From: Panopea generosa
Lineage: Eukaryota; Mollusca; Bivalvia; Adapedonta; Hiatellidae
Assembly: GCA_029582155.1 (NCBI GenBank)
Contig: CM055901.1
Span: 21,183,597 to 21,247,596, forward strand
Direction: 5' to 3'
Length of the DNA stretch: 64,000 nucleotides
This document shows positions 13,001 to 28,000 of the stretch, one piece after another. The notes under the pieces are model-generated. The model ran no database searches. It was not told the origin of the DNA and was given only the letters and a program-made list of their open reading frames with translations. How positions within the stretch are numbered: the stretch's first letter is position 1; each line of letters starts with the position of its first letter. Position numbers and translations under genes: made by a program.

Positions 13001-16000
13001 GCCGCCAAGTTTGGTCGAGAAAAGAATACACTGATTAGAAAACACTTGACGATGGTTGCTATGGAAAATATTGTTATGAAGAACAGTACAGCGCTGGCAT
13101 CTGAATGTTCAAGGACTTTGCCAACCTGAAAGGAGAATTGCAAATATATTGTGGCACATAAGAGTCAATAAAATAGGACATGGATTCATAGAAATGAAAA
13201 CAAAATAGAGAATTTGTTTTCATAAATGTACACAGCTAACACCTTTCAATTCATTTCTATATGTTTAACAGTACAGGACAAGCGAAACCTGAAGCACATC
13301 TATTCAACAAAAAAAGAATTGTATTTAAATGCCATAAATACTATAATAATACATTTATAATAATTCTAGAAATGTGTCTGTCGATATGAAACTAAAGGGA
13401 CCATAACTCCTGTAACATTTGACCGATGTTGACAAACATTGGACATTAACTGTATTTTATACTAGCACAGATACACATGAAATATTAATTTAATACACAG
13501 ATCCACTTCAGATGTTATTGATCTGAAGCCAATCTTTTACCACCAACAAACAAACGGACAGGACAGAAGTAACACTTCATGCCCCTTTACCATTCTTCCA
13601 ATGATAGAATTGTATTTAAACTGCAATAAATAGTATAACAATAAATTTTTATTTCTTATATAAATTTGCTTGACTTAGTGCGAGCAAAAAATACACACAC
13701 TCAGTGTTGAAACAACTCTGACATATAATAATAGCACTGCAAGCGGGTGCAGACGCTCGTCTTTTTTATAAATCTATTATGAATTGTCAAAGTCAGAGAA
13801 GTAAACTTTTTAAACATGATGGTGATAAGTTTAAAAAATCAATACTATTACTGGGTTGGTAAAAAAGTTGAAATTGGGGTAGAGTATTTGATTTAATACA
13901 AAAAAAAAAAAAAAAATAATAGGCCACAGGGTGAGGTCTTGGTTGGGCTCGGGCAGGAAAGTCCATTAAATAGGTCAGTGATGTAAACTTTTTTTAGTTG
14001 ATGGTGATCAGCTTATAGAATTAATAGCATTACTGAAAAATAAAATTGATTAAAAAAAAAAATTAAAACCCGAGCTTAACAAAAAACTTTAACCTAAGAT
14101 GTTAAAGCCCAAAGTATGAAAATTTATGTAAGTTAGCTATAAACATTGTTTCTACAACATAATATAAATGTGTTTATGAAGTTTTGTCACCAAAACATGA
14201 GTAGTTTTTTCAGAAACAGAGAAAATGCTGAGCTAAACATAAAAATTTAACCAAACCCAAGCCAATCAACAAACTTTAACCGAAGGTTATAGTGCCCAAA
14301 TGTAAATTTAGGCAAGTTAGCTATATACATTGTTTGTATAACATGATATGAATGTGTTTATGAAGTTTTGTCACCGTTACATGAGTTATTTGTTCAGAAA
14401 AAGAGAAAAAGTGCAACCTTGAACATTGAGATACGGTTTTGGGTCTTATGAGCAATACAACATCATGGCATGTTGATCAAAATGTTTTTGAAATCCAACT
14501 GTGAATGATAAAATTACAGGCAAGACACAAAATCTCAAACAAATTTAAAGTGTTGTCAAACAAACATAAAGTGTGACCTTGATCTTTGAAGTACAGGTGT
14601 GGATGTTTTAGACTGAAGATGTGATCTTGACTTTTGTGGTACAGTTCTGGGTCTTATGAGCGATACGTTGTCATGTCATGTTGATCGACTGAGCAAAGTG
14701 TTTTGTAATTCATCCATGTATGACAAAGTTACAGACTGGACACAAAATCAAAGACTCCAACAGTTAGCTGTGTTGGGATTTAAACTGAAGATCCCAGGAC
14801 TGAGAGTGAGATGTGCTACCAAATGAACAAACTGGACCCAGTTCCTTTTACAGGAAGTCAATACTATAAGATGCAGAAGTTTTAAAATGTCTAATAAAAT
14901 GCAGGGAAGGCCTTTTACAGGAAAACTATATATTATAAGATACACAAATTTTGAACAGATTGACTGTTAACATGACATTATTTTCATGTTTAGAAATTTG
15001 AATAAATTATGACATTAATATCAAACCTTGAGCAATATGACGAGAAGAAGAACGGTAATAAACATCATGACAAAGGCATTTATGAACCACGCCATCCAGT
15101 GTACACCATTACCGAGACCCATAATCTTCATTACTTCCTTCAGACGTTTCTCCTTCTCGTAGACGATACTCTTACACAACATGGCCGTCGTCAGGATCCA
15201 GGCGAGAATCATGAACAGGGGCAACAATCGTGATATCGAATTCATGAATCTGTAATTCAAAATGGAGGATATGTTAGTAACAAATGCCCTTTGAATATAT
15301 TGCTTTCTAGCTTTATATGATAACTCACTGTGAAAGTATTAGGCAAGACAATAAAAATTTGTCACAAGTAGTCTCGTGGGATACAAAATTCTGATGCAGA
15401 GGGTTGGATTGAAGTTTTCATGAGTATTAGGTTAAGATTAAAAGAATCTTTCATGGGTTTGAGGTTTGGCTAGAAAATTCTGTCCAAAGGGATAACCGAA
15501 CCTTAATCTCACAAAAAACAGTTATTTCAAAGGACGTAATTTTCTATCTGAATTGAAAAGCCATTTAAGATTATTTTTCTTTCATACCAAAAACACTGAA
15601 TAATTATTTTAATATAAATAATTATTATATTTTCAACACAATGGCTTTTTCTAAAGACATCAAATGAGATAGATAACGTCATAATATGTTTTAATACATC
15701 ACGTCATAAATGGCTCTAACGTCACAGGAAGGCAGGATAAGCACGTGAAGTGCTTGTAAGATGAAAAAACGAACCTGGTAAATATACGCAAAAATCCATG
15801 TCCACTATGGTAGATAAGGATATTTCAATCTGAGGTTTGGTTGACTTTATTGTACTAATACTGAGGGTTGCAATATCATTTTCTTGCATACCGGATAAGG
15901 ATATCTGCTTTTTAACTAGGGCAGATATAAAATTCCCGCACGATGACATTATAACCTGCTGTGATGTGATGTCACAAAACTATATGACGTAAGTTATATA

Positions 16001-19000
16001 ATTCAACCTCTTAAAATGGATATTGATATAATGATGCACTGATTCAATTATATTACTCAATGTGTTTGGTATGCAAGAAAAAGAATCATTCATACAGTAG
16101 ATACAATTAAATATTAATTTCATTTGAGAGCAACATCTAGTTTATATATATATTCTTTTATTATATTTTGATTAAAATGAAGAAATAAAGCTAATAACAG
16201 ATAAACAAAAATGGTCATGTTTGCCTCATCAATTACAATTTAATATTCCTAGTAATTGTAGCTACTTTCTTTACATAAGACATTATAAGATTTTTTTTGG
16301 GTGATGTTTTTTGTGCCATTTTCAACAAATGATAGTTTTATCCGTGGAAGAAGACCTCAGAATGAAGTTGAACCACTGTCCTTCCACAAGTAACCAGCAA
16401 ATTTTCTTACAAAATGTTTTTAGACCAGGCAAAGGGCTTGACACCTTGGCCCCACAACCTCACGGTGAGAGGTAAGAGGTCATTAGATGACAGTGCCTTA
16501 GATCACTTTGCCACAGAGGACCCAAAATTTAAAAGAACAAACATTCTAAGACTTTATTTTTTTTAATGGTGTATAATGCCATTTTCAACAAATGATAGTT
16601 TTATTCATGGAAGAAGACCTCAGAACTAATCTGAGTTGAACCACTACGCTTCCACAAATAACCAGCAAACTTGCTTACAAAACGTTTTTAGACCAAGCCA
16701 AGGGTTCAATCCCACCATCACAGTGGTGAGAGGTAGGAGATCATTAGGTGACAGTGCCTAAGATCACTTTGCCAAATTTTCAAAATGCAAATGATCATAT
16801 CAAACAATTGGCCTGGCACAGGCTGTCAATCAAACAAGTTGATAATCCAATCAGCAATTGATATTGGTTCATGCCCTGCCATATTCCTTAGTCAAGCTGA
16901 CAGTATCAAGGTAAACACAACATTGTATTTACTTGGACAAACAATGCCACCTGGACAGTGGGGGGGCATAAGAGTCGTTCTTGCGTCAGGTCAATTGTGC
17001 AAAATGTATCTGACTTTATAACTGAAAACTTTTAATAGAACATACTTGTTTTCAAAATTGAGGCTTAAACACCAACATCTAAATCCAAGATATTTAAGTA
17101 TACATGGAACAAGAGGGTGTGAATATAAAGTCCAAATGTATTGCATGTAAATACATAGTATATAAGTCATGGTCGACACCAAATTCATTGGTTTGGCAAA
17201 GGCTTTGATATTGTGTCTATGGTTTGCATTGTAGCTAGACACGCTCCCTGTAGTCTGGTCTGAACATTTGTCTTGGTTATTCACAAAATAATTATCTCCA
17301 TATATATAAATATATATCACGCATTGTGAATTAGCATATGAAAAGATCTCAAAAAATCGTAAATTCCGTTGTTGTGAATTTCATTACCTCCCTTTATGAA
17401 ATTAAATATATATTAATTCACAGTATCTCTATGATCCAACAGGTTTATAAATCTGTCCTTTATATAGCATGTGAGTAGTCATGAATCCTTAACTGGATCC
17501 TATTCATATAAAGCTATCATACCAATGTTTGGCAGAGGCCTTGATATTGTTTCTATGGTTTGCATTGTAGCTAGGCACGCTCCCCTGTCTGGTCTGTACA
17601 TTTATGTCTTGGTTATTCACTAATAATTATCTCCATATATATATATAAAAAACAACAGAAAGGTAATTTGTTCCAATTATGGACATAATGATATAGATTA
17701 TGTAAAAAATTATAAAGCTGAAAAAGATGAATATATACTGAATGACAACAATTTTTGTAACCGTTAATGAATGGAAACACTTGCTAATTATAAGTGTTCA
17801 TCATACAGTAAACAACCAGTTTGTACTATTTCTCTACACAGACTTGGTATGGTATTATGATCCTAAGAAATATTTTGTTTTTTATTTTTGTTATTCAATA
17901 TAATCAAAATAGTACAGAGCCTTAATAAATAATAAATCAAAATTTATGATCATCTGTAGAAGCCAACTTGCCATAAAAATTTAAACACGTTTTTAAAGGT
18001 AACCTTGAAACTCGAATATCCTATCTCAAAACCTTAATATTCATCCTCTCACTTAGTCCTGTACCGAGGTCAAGTGTCATTTCTTGAGGTGTAGTACAGT
18101 AGTTGAGTAGTTATTGTCTACATACCCGGCTTGCTATTGAGTGACCTGCCCCAAATCCGTAAGTGACCATACTCTAACAAAGTCCTGTACCCATGTAAAA
18201 TATCATGATAAGTGAATCCGTACCCCAGAACAGGGCAACTTTATAGCCCAAGGGATAGCATTTGTACATATTTGAATTTGATAGGATCATCACTTGTGAT
18301 CATTTCAAAAGAATTTTCAAAATCTATTTGGAGGGTTTCAGGAAGATTTTCTTCTATTTAGTCTTCATTTATTTGGAAACATTCATGTGTTAATATTTTT
18401 ATAATATGCGTCAGGTCTCTGTTGGGAAGATTTATATATAAATAACGACCACTATTAGAACACAAAACACCACATGTAGGTTGTTATGAAAGCCAACTCA
18501 CTTATCCTCTGTGTAGCACGGGTAGGGGAACTGTTGCGTAAATATTCCGACACCTGGCTTAGCTCCCCCTAGTGACGTCTTCATCTTTATTACTGCATGT
18601 TCTATCATATCTTGTATGTAGACAAACCCAAATGTAAAATATTTAAGATCCTGGGCGGGGCGGCGTCTCGGGCCTGGGCGGTAGTATCTGTGAATAGTGA
18701 TACTTGGGTGAATACATATATTATATCTGCTAGTCTACCTTACTTACTTATCTTATAGGTAGCGAGGGTATGGGAACTGGTGGGCAAGAATGCCAGTACC
18801 TGGTTTGTCACTGCCACTGACATCTGTCTGTATCTAATTGATGGCATGATCTAAAATGTCTTGAATATAAACAAAGCCGTACATGAAATATTTCAATTCC
18901 CAAGGTAAATGCCTCGGTCCTGGTTTCCAGTACCTGGAACAATCAAGATTAGGACATGTATACATCTGCAAAAGTATTTACAGACCAACTTGCGTAAGTG

Positions 19001-22000
19001 GTCACCTCTGTTAAGCAATCATTCATTTTAAACAGCAACATTTTCTGTTTATCATTTTTTTAATTAGGTTTTAATCATCCTGTGTTAAGCAGCCACTAAT
19101 TTTTGTTCTTTTTCTTCAATGGCTGGAGTAGACAGGTACATAGAAGGTCAGGAACACCCTCACATCCTCATATCTGATAAAACCGGACTTTTAGAGATGT
19201 TTTAAATGACAACTAAACTTTAAGCAATAGTAGTAATTTTGAATTATTGATGATGATAAAACACATAAAACATATATTTTGTCAGAAAAACTTATTTATT
19301 TATTTTTTTTTAATAGGGTAAAACACATTTCAGGTTATATATGGCATATCCAGTTTCATTGGTGGATGAAGACCATAGAACAACCATCCTTCCGCAAGTA
19401 ACTGGCAAACTTTCTCACATAAAATTTTTGCAGGAAACTGGACTCAAACCTACAATCTTAGCAGTGAGAGGTAAGTGATCTTGAGATGGTGACAGAGGAC
19501 CCCAGTCTATTTTTAAATGTTGGCTATGTAATGGATGTGAACAAATAAACAATATTCAAAGGCCCCCATCAAAGATTTATAATCACAAAGTTTGATAAAT
19601 ATCAGCTTTTTTATTTTTTATTAAGCTTTTCAATGACATTTTTTAATGGATGGTGACAAGAACAGAAAACAATTGATAATGCAGGACAACAAGATACATG
19701 TAGTCCTGCAGTACAGCCTCAGACCCAGGATGGAGGAATCATGGGTTCCATCCTGTGCCACGGCTAAGTGTGGTGTTCTTGACACTACAAGTAATCACCA
19801 ATTTAACAAATAACTAAACCAAGTCCTATATTTCAAAACCCTTTCAGAGTATCAGAACAGTTGGGTTCAATATTGTAAATCTGACTTTTAATCAACCAAT
19901 CAATGAAGGGCACTGTGTCATGTGACCATACCTGTCTTGAACTCTCTTGGTACTGTCAATTTTATCAATATCCATGCGTATTTTGTAGGACAGCTGTTTG
20001 GGCTGTACTGTATTGTTCAGGTCATGCATATCAGGGTAGTGAAACTCCACTACTGACCAGAACAGGTCATTCTCTATCAAATTTAAACCATCATCCATCA
20101 TCTGTCGCTGGTCAGTGTACCCGACAAACTTGTCAAAGTTGAAGCACTGAAATGTACCAGAGTAAAACTAAAACATCTGCTTACATAACTATAGTATGAA
20201 TCATTTACTTAGATGTACCTTGCTATAATAAGCATCATTTACTTGCTTTGGTAAAACTGAAACATCTGCTTACCTGGCTATAATTAGAACAATTTACTAA
20301 CTTTGCAATAATAAGCATCATTTACTTGCCTTAGCAAAACTGAAACATCTTACATAACTATAATTTGAATAATATATTTGCTTTGTAAAGTTATAAATAT
20401 TTTCTTACCTTACAATATATATATTTACCCATATTAGTTAGACAGCTATAGTAAGAAACAATTGCAACCTTGCTAAAATTAGAAACAATTACTTAGCTAG
20501 AAACAAATGCTACTTATAATTAGAAACAATTTCTTACCTTGCTATAATTAGAAACTGTACTGAAGAGCATATTCAACATGTCAATGCTGTTTCTCCAATC
20601 ATAGTCTGCTGTTTTAGCGTCATTATTTAGAAACTGTTTAAGGAAAGCACAGGCATCACCACTGTACGTAGCATTAAATCTGGACAGAACAGCAGATTCC
20701 CCATACGAACACAATGAACTATCAACAATTGCCTGAAATTGTACAAAATTGCAAGTTTTTTATGTCAAAAAATAATATCTAGACTTTATGAAAATAGTCG
20801 CATTAAATGACCATTACCATTTTTAATTGATGATGGCAGGAAATTTCAGGATATAACCAAAATTACATTATTCCACGGGTCAGGTCTAATTAAAATATTG
20901 GCTATAATAAGGAGTTTAAATACAGTTTTTTTACTATAAAAACAGTATTTTACACCAGATACGATTCAGATAGTCGCAATTAAAGCTAAATATTATAAAC
21001 ATACCAGTGTTATATTGAGTGTAAAGTGTAGTATTTACTGATAATACCACTTTAATGTCGAATATAAAACTGCTGAAAGTTTTATCACTATACTTAACAA
21101 CTATCAAAAGTTCTCAATGTTTGCTGTTCTGGCAACTCAAAGGAACTTTCAAACAAAAGAACTTATTTATTTACAAACTGATCCACTAATATTTTATTCA
21201 TAAATATGCCACTTGAAATCGTATTTATAAAAACCTTTGCTGAAAACAATAAAACACTAATATCAGTGGAAATGGAAATCTTATTATTAATGGCTTCCTA
21301 CCCTGAGCGCTTCAACAGATCTGCTGTTGTTGAGAAAATCGAATATCACATCCGACGTGCTTTCCCATGCATCAGATAAATCACCGATGTTTTCTAAATC
21401 TTTGAAAAACTGTTGAGCCTGCAAAAGAAAATGTTATAGAAATGTGTCTGTTCACACAAATGCCCCCTCTCTTGATGTGTCTGTTCACACAAATGCTCCC
21501 TCTCTTGATGTGTCTGTTCACACAAATGCTCCCTCTCTTAACCTGATACCAGTTGTTGTTTTTTTTATCAAAAATGAAGTTGAAAATGGGTCATAACTCC
21601 TGTAGAATTTGACCAAATTGACAAATATCGAACTTGATTGACTTCTATTTTAAAATTATACAGGTACACAAGAAATATTAATTAAATTCATAGACCCCTT
21701 CAGAAGACTGCAGATACATTTGTGTGAACATCTGTAGAACCACTGTCCTTCCACAGGTAACTGACAATTTTTCCCACATAAAAAGTGTTTGGACCGAAAC
21801 AAGTTCGATACCTGGCAACAACATCAGTGGTGAGAGGTAAGTGACCTTGAGATGGTGCCTTAGATCACTTATGTTATTTTAGATAAGGAAATAAAGACAA
21901 AATCCTTACATTTTCTATAATCTCCTCGGTAACTGGGTTCTGCGGGTAGTACAGTATACATCCCCTGACAAATGGCTTTCAGCTGCCGCCAGATGATTCG

Positions 22001-25000
22001 TGAAGAACTACTACCTTTGTTAAACTGTTCAAACAAAACCTGACACTCCGCAGCTACAAGAAATATATTGTCACATTTTATTGTTTGCATTCAAATAACT
22101 GTAACATTTTACACAGGTGTAATATCATATGCCAGGTTTTATATTATAAATCATGCTATGTTTTATATTGTTATCATATGTTAAATTTCATATGATAACC
22201 CTATGGTAGGTTTCATTGTGATTATCGTATTTTTGGTTTCATGATTCACAATTGGTAGATTTCATATATTTATCATAATATGCAAGGTATCATTGTTAAA
22301 TGCTAGGCTTCATATGAGAATCATATATATCAGGCTTCATATGAGAATCACATATATCAGGCTTCATATGAGAATCATATATCAGGCTTCATATGAGAAT
22401 CATATATTAGGCTTCATATGAGAATCATATATATTAGGCTTCATATGAGAATCATACTTTATTTTGTATGCTAGTTTTCATAAAGAGAAGCATATAAAAT
22501 TATAAGGCTTCATATGGGAATCATACCATGTATACTAGGCTTCCTACAAGAATCATATACTATTTTTTTTTATTATTATGAACAGTTTTATATGATTCTC
22601 ATATTCTAGGTTGTATATGAGAATCAGGGGATGTGAGTTCGATCCCTGCCTGAAACAGTCTAAGACTGATATATGACAATTGTCAGTCATCTCTCACTGC
22701 TGATTCAAGTGGAAAAAGATATCAGTTACATGCAGAGATGGCTGCACATGAGTACTGTTTAAGTGGTCAGGTTAACTGATCTTCTGTTAGCTCTCAATGG
22801 CATAAAAATGACGCGAAACATTCAAAGAAACAAAACATATGTGAAAAAAAAGAGAATCATTTGTGACCCTATTGCCTGTACCTTAAACAGTTTTGAACCT
22901 GTAGAATTATAAACTTACTTGTCTCTCGAACACAGGCTCTGTCTTTTAATCTGGCGGATGTTGCACTGGTAGATGAAACTGGTTGCTGCGTGGACGTTGG
23001 CATAGTTGGGCTCGCAGTCGTAGTCGTTGACGGGGCAGTAGTGGTTTTTGCAGATGGTAAATCAGGATTAATTGTATTTTTGTCCCTATTACCAAGGGCA
23101 TCTTCTTCATTTTCATCCATGGACAAGAACGACCCTTCACGCCCACACACTAACAGGTTCATGACTGAGGAAAGACTGCTGCTGGCTTGATCACTTATTG
23201 GACCGGTACTTTTGGCAACTTCAGCTTGTATCTGTTGAATGGTTTCCATGAGGTCTTGTAAGGGCTTTTGCCACGTGTCCGTTTGTCTTAACTGTGAACG
23301 GTAGATAATATTTAATTTAGTTTATTTTACTTTGATTATGAAACAAGTTATTACAACTTATACAAATCACGCTTGAAGTCTTCCTGGGTAGAACCAGTAC
23401 TAAGCATATGTGGAAAAAGTGTCTTGTTTAAAGAAACCACATAGCCGTGGCAGAGGATCGAACCAATGACCCTTCAATCCTAGATTTGATATTCTACCAC
23501 TGGATAATGCACTCCACAATAGTATTTGTTTGATTTTCTCTATAGAGATAATATATATAAAATAATTTAAAGTATTAAATAGATGATCTTACACAAGTTC
23601 TCACTAATTTATTAACAAGTTGATAAAAATATATAATATGAGACTCCATCATGCATTATGGTGAATTAATTTTGCCAGTGAATTTAATAGATTTTATAAT
23701 AAACGAGTACTAATATAATATCCTATTTATCATGCAGCTGAGAAAAATGGTAAAATTTCTATTTTGAACTCATTCCTTTCAGGAACGAGAACAAAATTAC
23801 TTTTCAAAGATGATATAAATAACACTATGCATAAGTAGTTTCACAAACCATTTTAAGATATCACATCTAAATATAATGTCATTTACATCAAACAACATCA
23901 ATTAGATGTAGTCAAGTCAGAAAATATCTCTCTATTTTACGTATGAGAGATGAGATATACTGACAACTACAATGGATGAATTTGTGGCAATATAAAACTA
24001 GGTTAATATCTAATATATGTCAAGAGTTTATTACACTTCTGCACCTCTAATTATGTTATATTCAATGCATATTATCTCATAAAACAGGCTGGATCTTCTG
24101 CCAGCACCAAATCTATAATTGTTTTAATAAATTACAACGAGCCAAGTTTTGATTAATACACAAAACCACTGACCCGTTTGCTGTGCAGTGCTACCGGTGA
24201 CTTTTTTCTCAGCTATGCAAGTTTTGCATATCAAATTATTTTTTTATTAAATGTTATTTTCAATGTCTACAGAATTCAATGTCTATCAAAATGTTATCAT
24301 TTGATACTATAACATCAATTACATATTTTAAGACATGGTTTATACTTTATTAGAGTAGGTGGGGATGTGGATATTGGTGTGGATTGGTTCTAAGGGGGAG
24401 TGGATTGGGGGTGGGGTCTACTTACATCATTATACAGCTGGAGTGAAGTTAATAATGGGGCTGACCCAACATTATTCAATACAAAGGCACTAATCTGTTA
24501 AATAGACATTCATAGCATTATTACATGTATGTATCATAATAGCATTATTACATGTAAGTATCATAACAGCATTATTACATGTATGTATCTTCTGATAAAT
24601 CTACAGCTTGTTACTTTTATAAAATTGATTTATTCTACATCAATTCATACCACTTAGAAAAATCTCACTGACATATGCTGAGGTAAACCCAGTACGAAGC
24701 ATAAAAGTAGATAAAGTGTTTTGTTCAAGGACACTATCTCACTTTGCAGTAGACGAGGATCGAACACATGACCCTCTGATCCCTGGGTTTAATATCGGCT
24801 GGCATGTCACCAATATTTTTTATTTGTATCAAACCTCATAACCACATGTCTAAAATAAACTTTTAATAAAATGTCAAATGTAAAGCAAGGTATGCTTAAA
24901 AAATTCCCATATTTTTTTAATTTTCAGCTGCTTGTTTCGTTGTTTTGTTGTTGCTTGCTAGAATGTTTCAATTTGAAAAATAACTCTTTGTCCTCAATAC

Positions 25001-28000
25001 AAATCTTATAAAAAAAAAATCAATTAAATTGCTTATCAGTTTTAAATGCTTAGATATTGACAATCTTTTGTAATATAAACAATGTTGTTGTTGTATGGTG
25101 TTAAATGTCACTTTAAAAAGTCAGCATTAAACTGACTAAAGGGCCGACCAGGCCTAGAACTATCCTCTAAATGCTGAATGCCAAGTGAGAAAGCTTCTAG
25201 TACCAGTTTTCAAGTCTTTGGTATGACCCGGCTGGGAATCGAACCCACATGCGAGATGGACACTCTATTACTAGACAATGCTGCAGCTGACATACTTAGA
25301 TTTGATAATTATTTTGTAATATAAACAAAAGTAGCACTAGAGTAACATATAAATACAGCACAAGTGTAACATATCAATACAGTGCAAGTGTCAAATATCA
25401 GTATAGCACAAGTGTAATATTTCAATACAGCACAAGTTCAACATATCAGTATAGCACAAGTGTAACATATCAGTATTAGCACATGTGTAAGATATCAATA
25501 CAGCACAAGTGTAACATATCAATACAGCACAAATGTAACATATCAATACAGCACAAGTGTAACATATCAGTATAGCACAAGTGTAACATAAATACAGCAC
25601 AAATGTAACATATCAATACAGCACAAGTGTAACATATCAGTATAGCATATGTGTAAGATATCAATACAGCACAAGTGTAACATATCAATACAGCACAAAT
25701 GTAACATAACAATACAGCACAAGTGTAACATAACAATACAGCACAAGTGTAACATATCAGTATAGCACATGTGTAAGATATCAATACAGCACAAGTGTAA
25801 CATATCAATACAGCACAAGTGTAACATATTAATACAGCACAAGTGTAACATATCAATACAGCACAAATGTAACATAACAATACAGCACAAATGTAACATA
25901 TCAATACAGCACAAGTGCAACATATCAATACAGCACAAGTGTAACATATTAATACAGCACAAGTGTAACATATCAATACAGCACAAGTGTTACATATCAA
26001 TGTAGAACAAGTGTTACATATCAATATAGCCCAAGTGTAACATATCAAAATAGCACATGTGTAACATATCAATACAGCACAAGTGTAACATGTCAATATA
26101 GCCCAAGTGTAACATATTAATATAGCATATATGTTACATATGAATACAGCAGAAGTGTAACATATCAATACAGCACAAGTGTAACCTATTAATATAGCAG
26201 AAGTGTAACATATCAATATATCAACAGTGCAACAAGCAAAACAGCACAAGTGTAACATATCAGTATAGCACAAGTGTAACATATCAGTATAGCACAAGTG
26301 TAACATATCAATACAACACAAGTGTAACATATCAATATAGCACAAGTATAACATATCAATATAGCACAAGTGTAACATAACCCTATAGCACAAGTGTAAC
26401 TTATCAATACAGCACAAGTGTAACATATTAATACAGCACAAGTGTAACATATCAATACAGCACAAGAGTAACATAACAATACAGCACAAATGTAACATAT
26501 CAATACAGCACAAGTGCAACATATCAATACAGCACAAGTGTAACATATTAATACAGCACAAGTGTAACATATCAATACAGCACAAGTGTTACATATCAAT
26601 GTAGAACAAGTGTTACATATCAATATAGCCCAAGTGTAACATATCAATATAGCACATGTGTAACATATCAATACAGCACAAGTGTAACATGTCAATATAG
26701 CCCAAGTGTAACATATTAATATAGCATATATGTTACATATGAATACAGCAGAAGTGTAACATATCAATACAGCACAAGTGTAACCTATTAATATAGCAGA
26801 AGTGTAACATATCAATATATCAACAGTGCAACAAGCAAAACAGCACAAGTGTAACATATCAGTATAGCACAAGTGTAACATATCGGTATAGCACAAGTGT
26901 AACATATCAATACAACACAAGTGAAACATATCAATATAGCACAAGTGTAACATATCAATATAGCACAAGTGTAACATAACCCTATAGCACAAGTGTAACT
27001 TATCAATACAGCACAAGTGTAACATATTAATACAGCACAAGTGTAACATATCAATACAGCACAAGAGTAACATATTAATATAGCCCAAGTGTAACATATT
27101 AATGTAGAACAAGTGTAACATAACAATATGGCACAAATGTAACATATTAATATAGCACATATGTAGCATATCAATACAACACAAGTGTAACCTATCAATA
27201 CAGCACAAATGTAGCATATTTATATAGCACAAGTGTAACATGTCAATACAGCACAAGTATAACATTTCACTATAGCACAAGTGTAACATATCAATACAAC
27301 ACAAGAGTAACATATCAATATAGTCCAAGTGTAACATATCAATATAGCACAAGTGTAACATAACCTTATAGCACAAGTGTAACATATTAATACAGCACAA
27401 GTGTAACATATTAATACAGCGCAAGTGCTAACATATCAATACAACACAAGTGTAACATATCACTATAACACAAGTGTAACATATCAATACAACACAAGTG
27501 TAACATATCACTATAACACAAGTGTAACATATCAATACAACACAAGTGTAACATATCAATATAGCACAAGTGTTACATAGTAATATAGCACGAAAGTAAC
27601 TTATTAATACAACACAAGTGTAACATATCAATATAGCACAAATCTAACATATCCTTATACTTACTTCTTCAAGAAAAGCTATTGTGTTGAAATCCTGAAC
27701 AAAATCATTCACAAGTGCATAGAAGTCATTTGGAGACAGACCACAGAGCTCTCTATGAACGTTGTCCGCGACCGTGTCATTTGGGAACCAGAATATCTCC
27801 TTAAGCCTTGTCTCGTTACACACTTCCTGTCTGATATACGTTATTGTGTCATTCTCATTGGTAAAAGTTGGCGGTAAAAATGAAGACAGTATCGTTATCA
27901 AAGATGTCTCATTCAATCCATCCTGGAAAAGCTGAAGATGGATACAAATATTCAAAAACTGTTGCTGTATGGTGTTTAGCATCGCTTTCAACAATTTTTT

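Noticed and set aside
25476-27424. Minus-strand frames of 369 and 403 aa ([10 protein letters not shown] repeats)
   Set aside because: Translation of a 24-bp minisatellite; all overlapping frames repeat the same way and no splice or start context supports a protein.
25335-27655. CRISPR-like array
   Set aside because: Repeats are contiguous with no unique spacers, in a eukaryotic intron.
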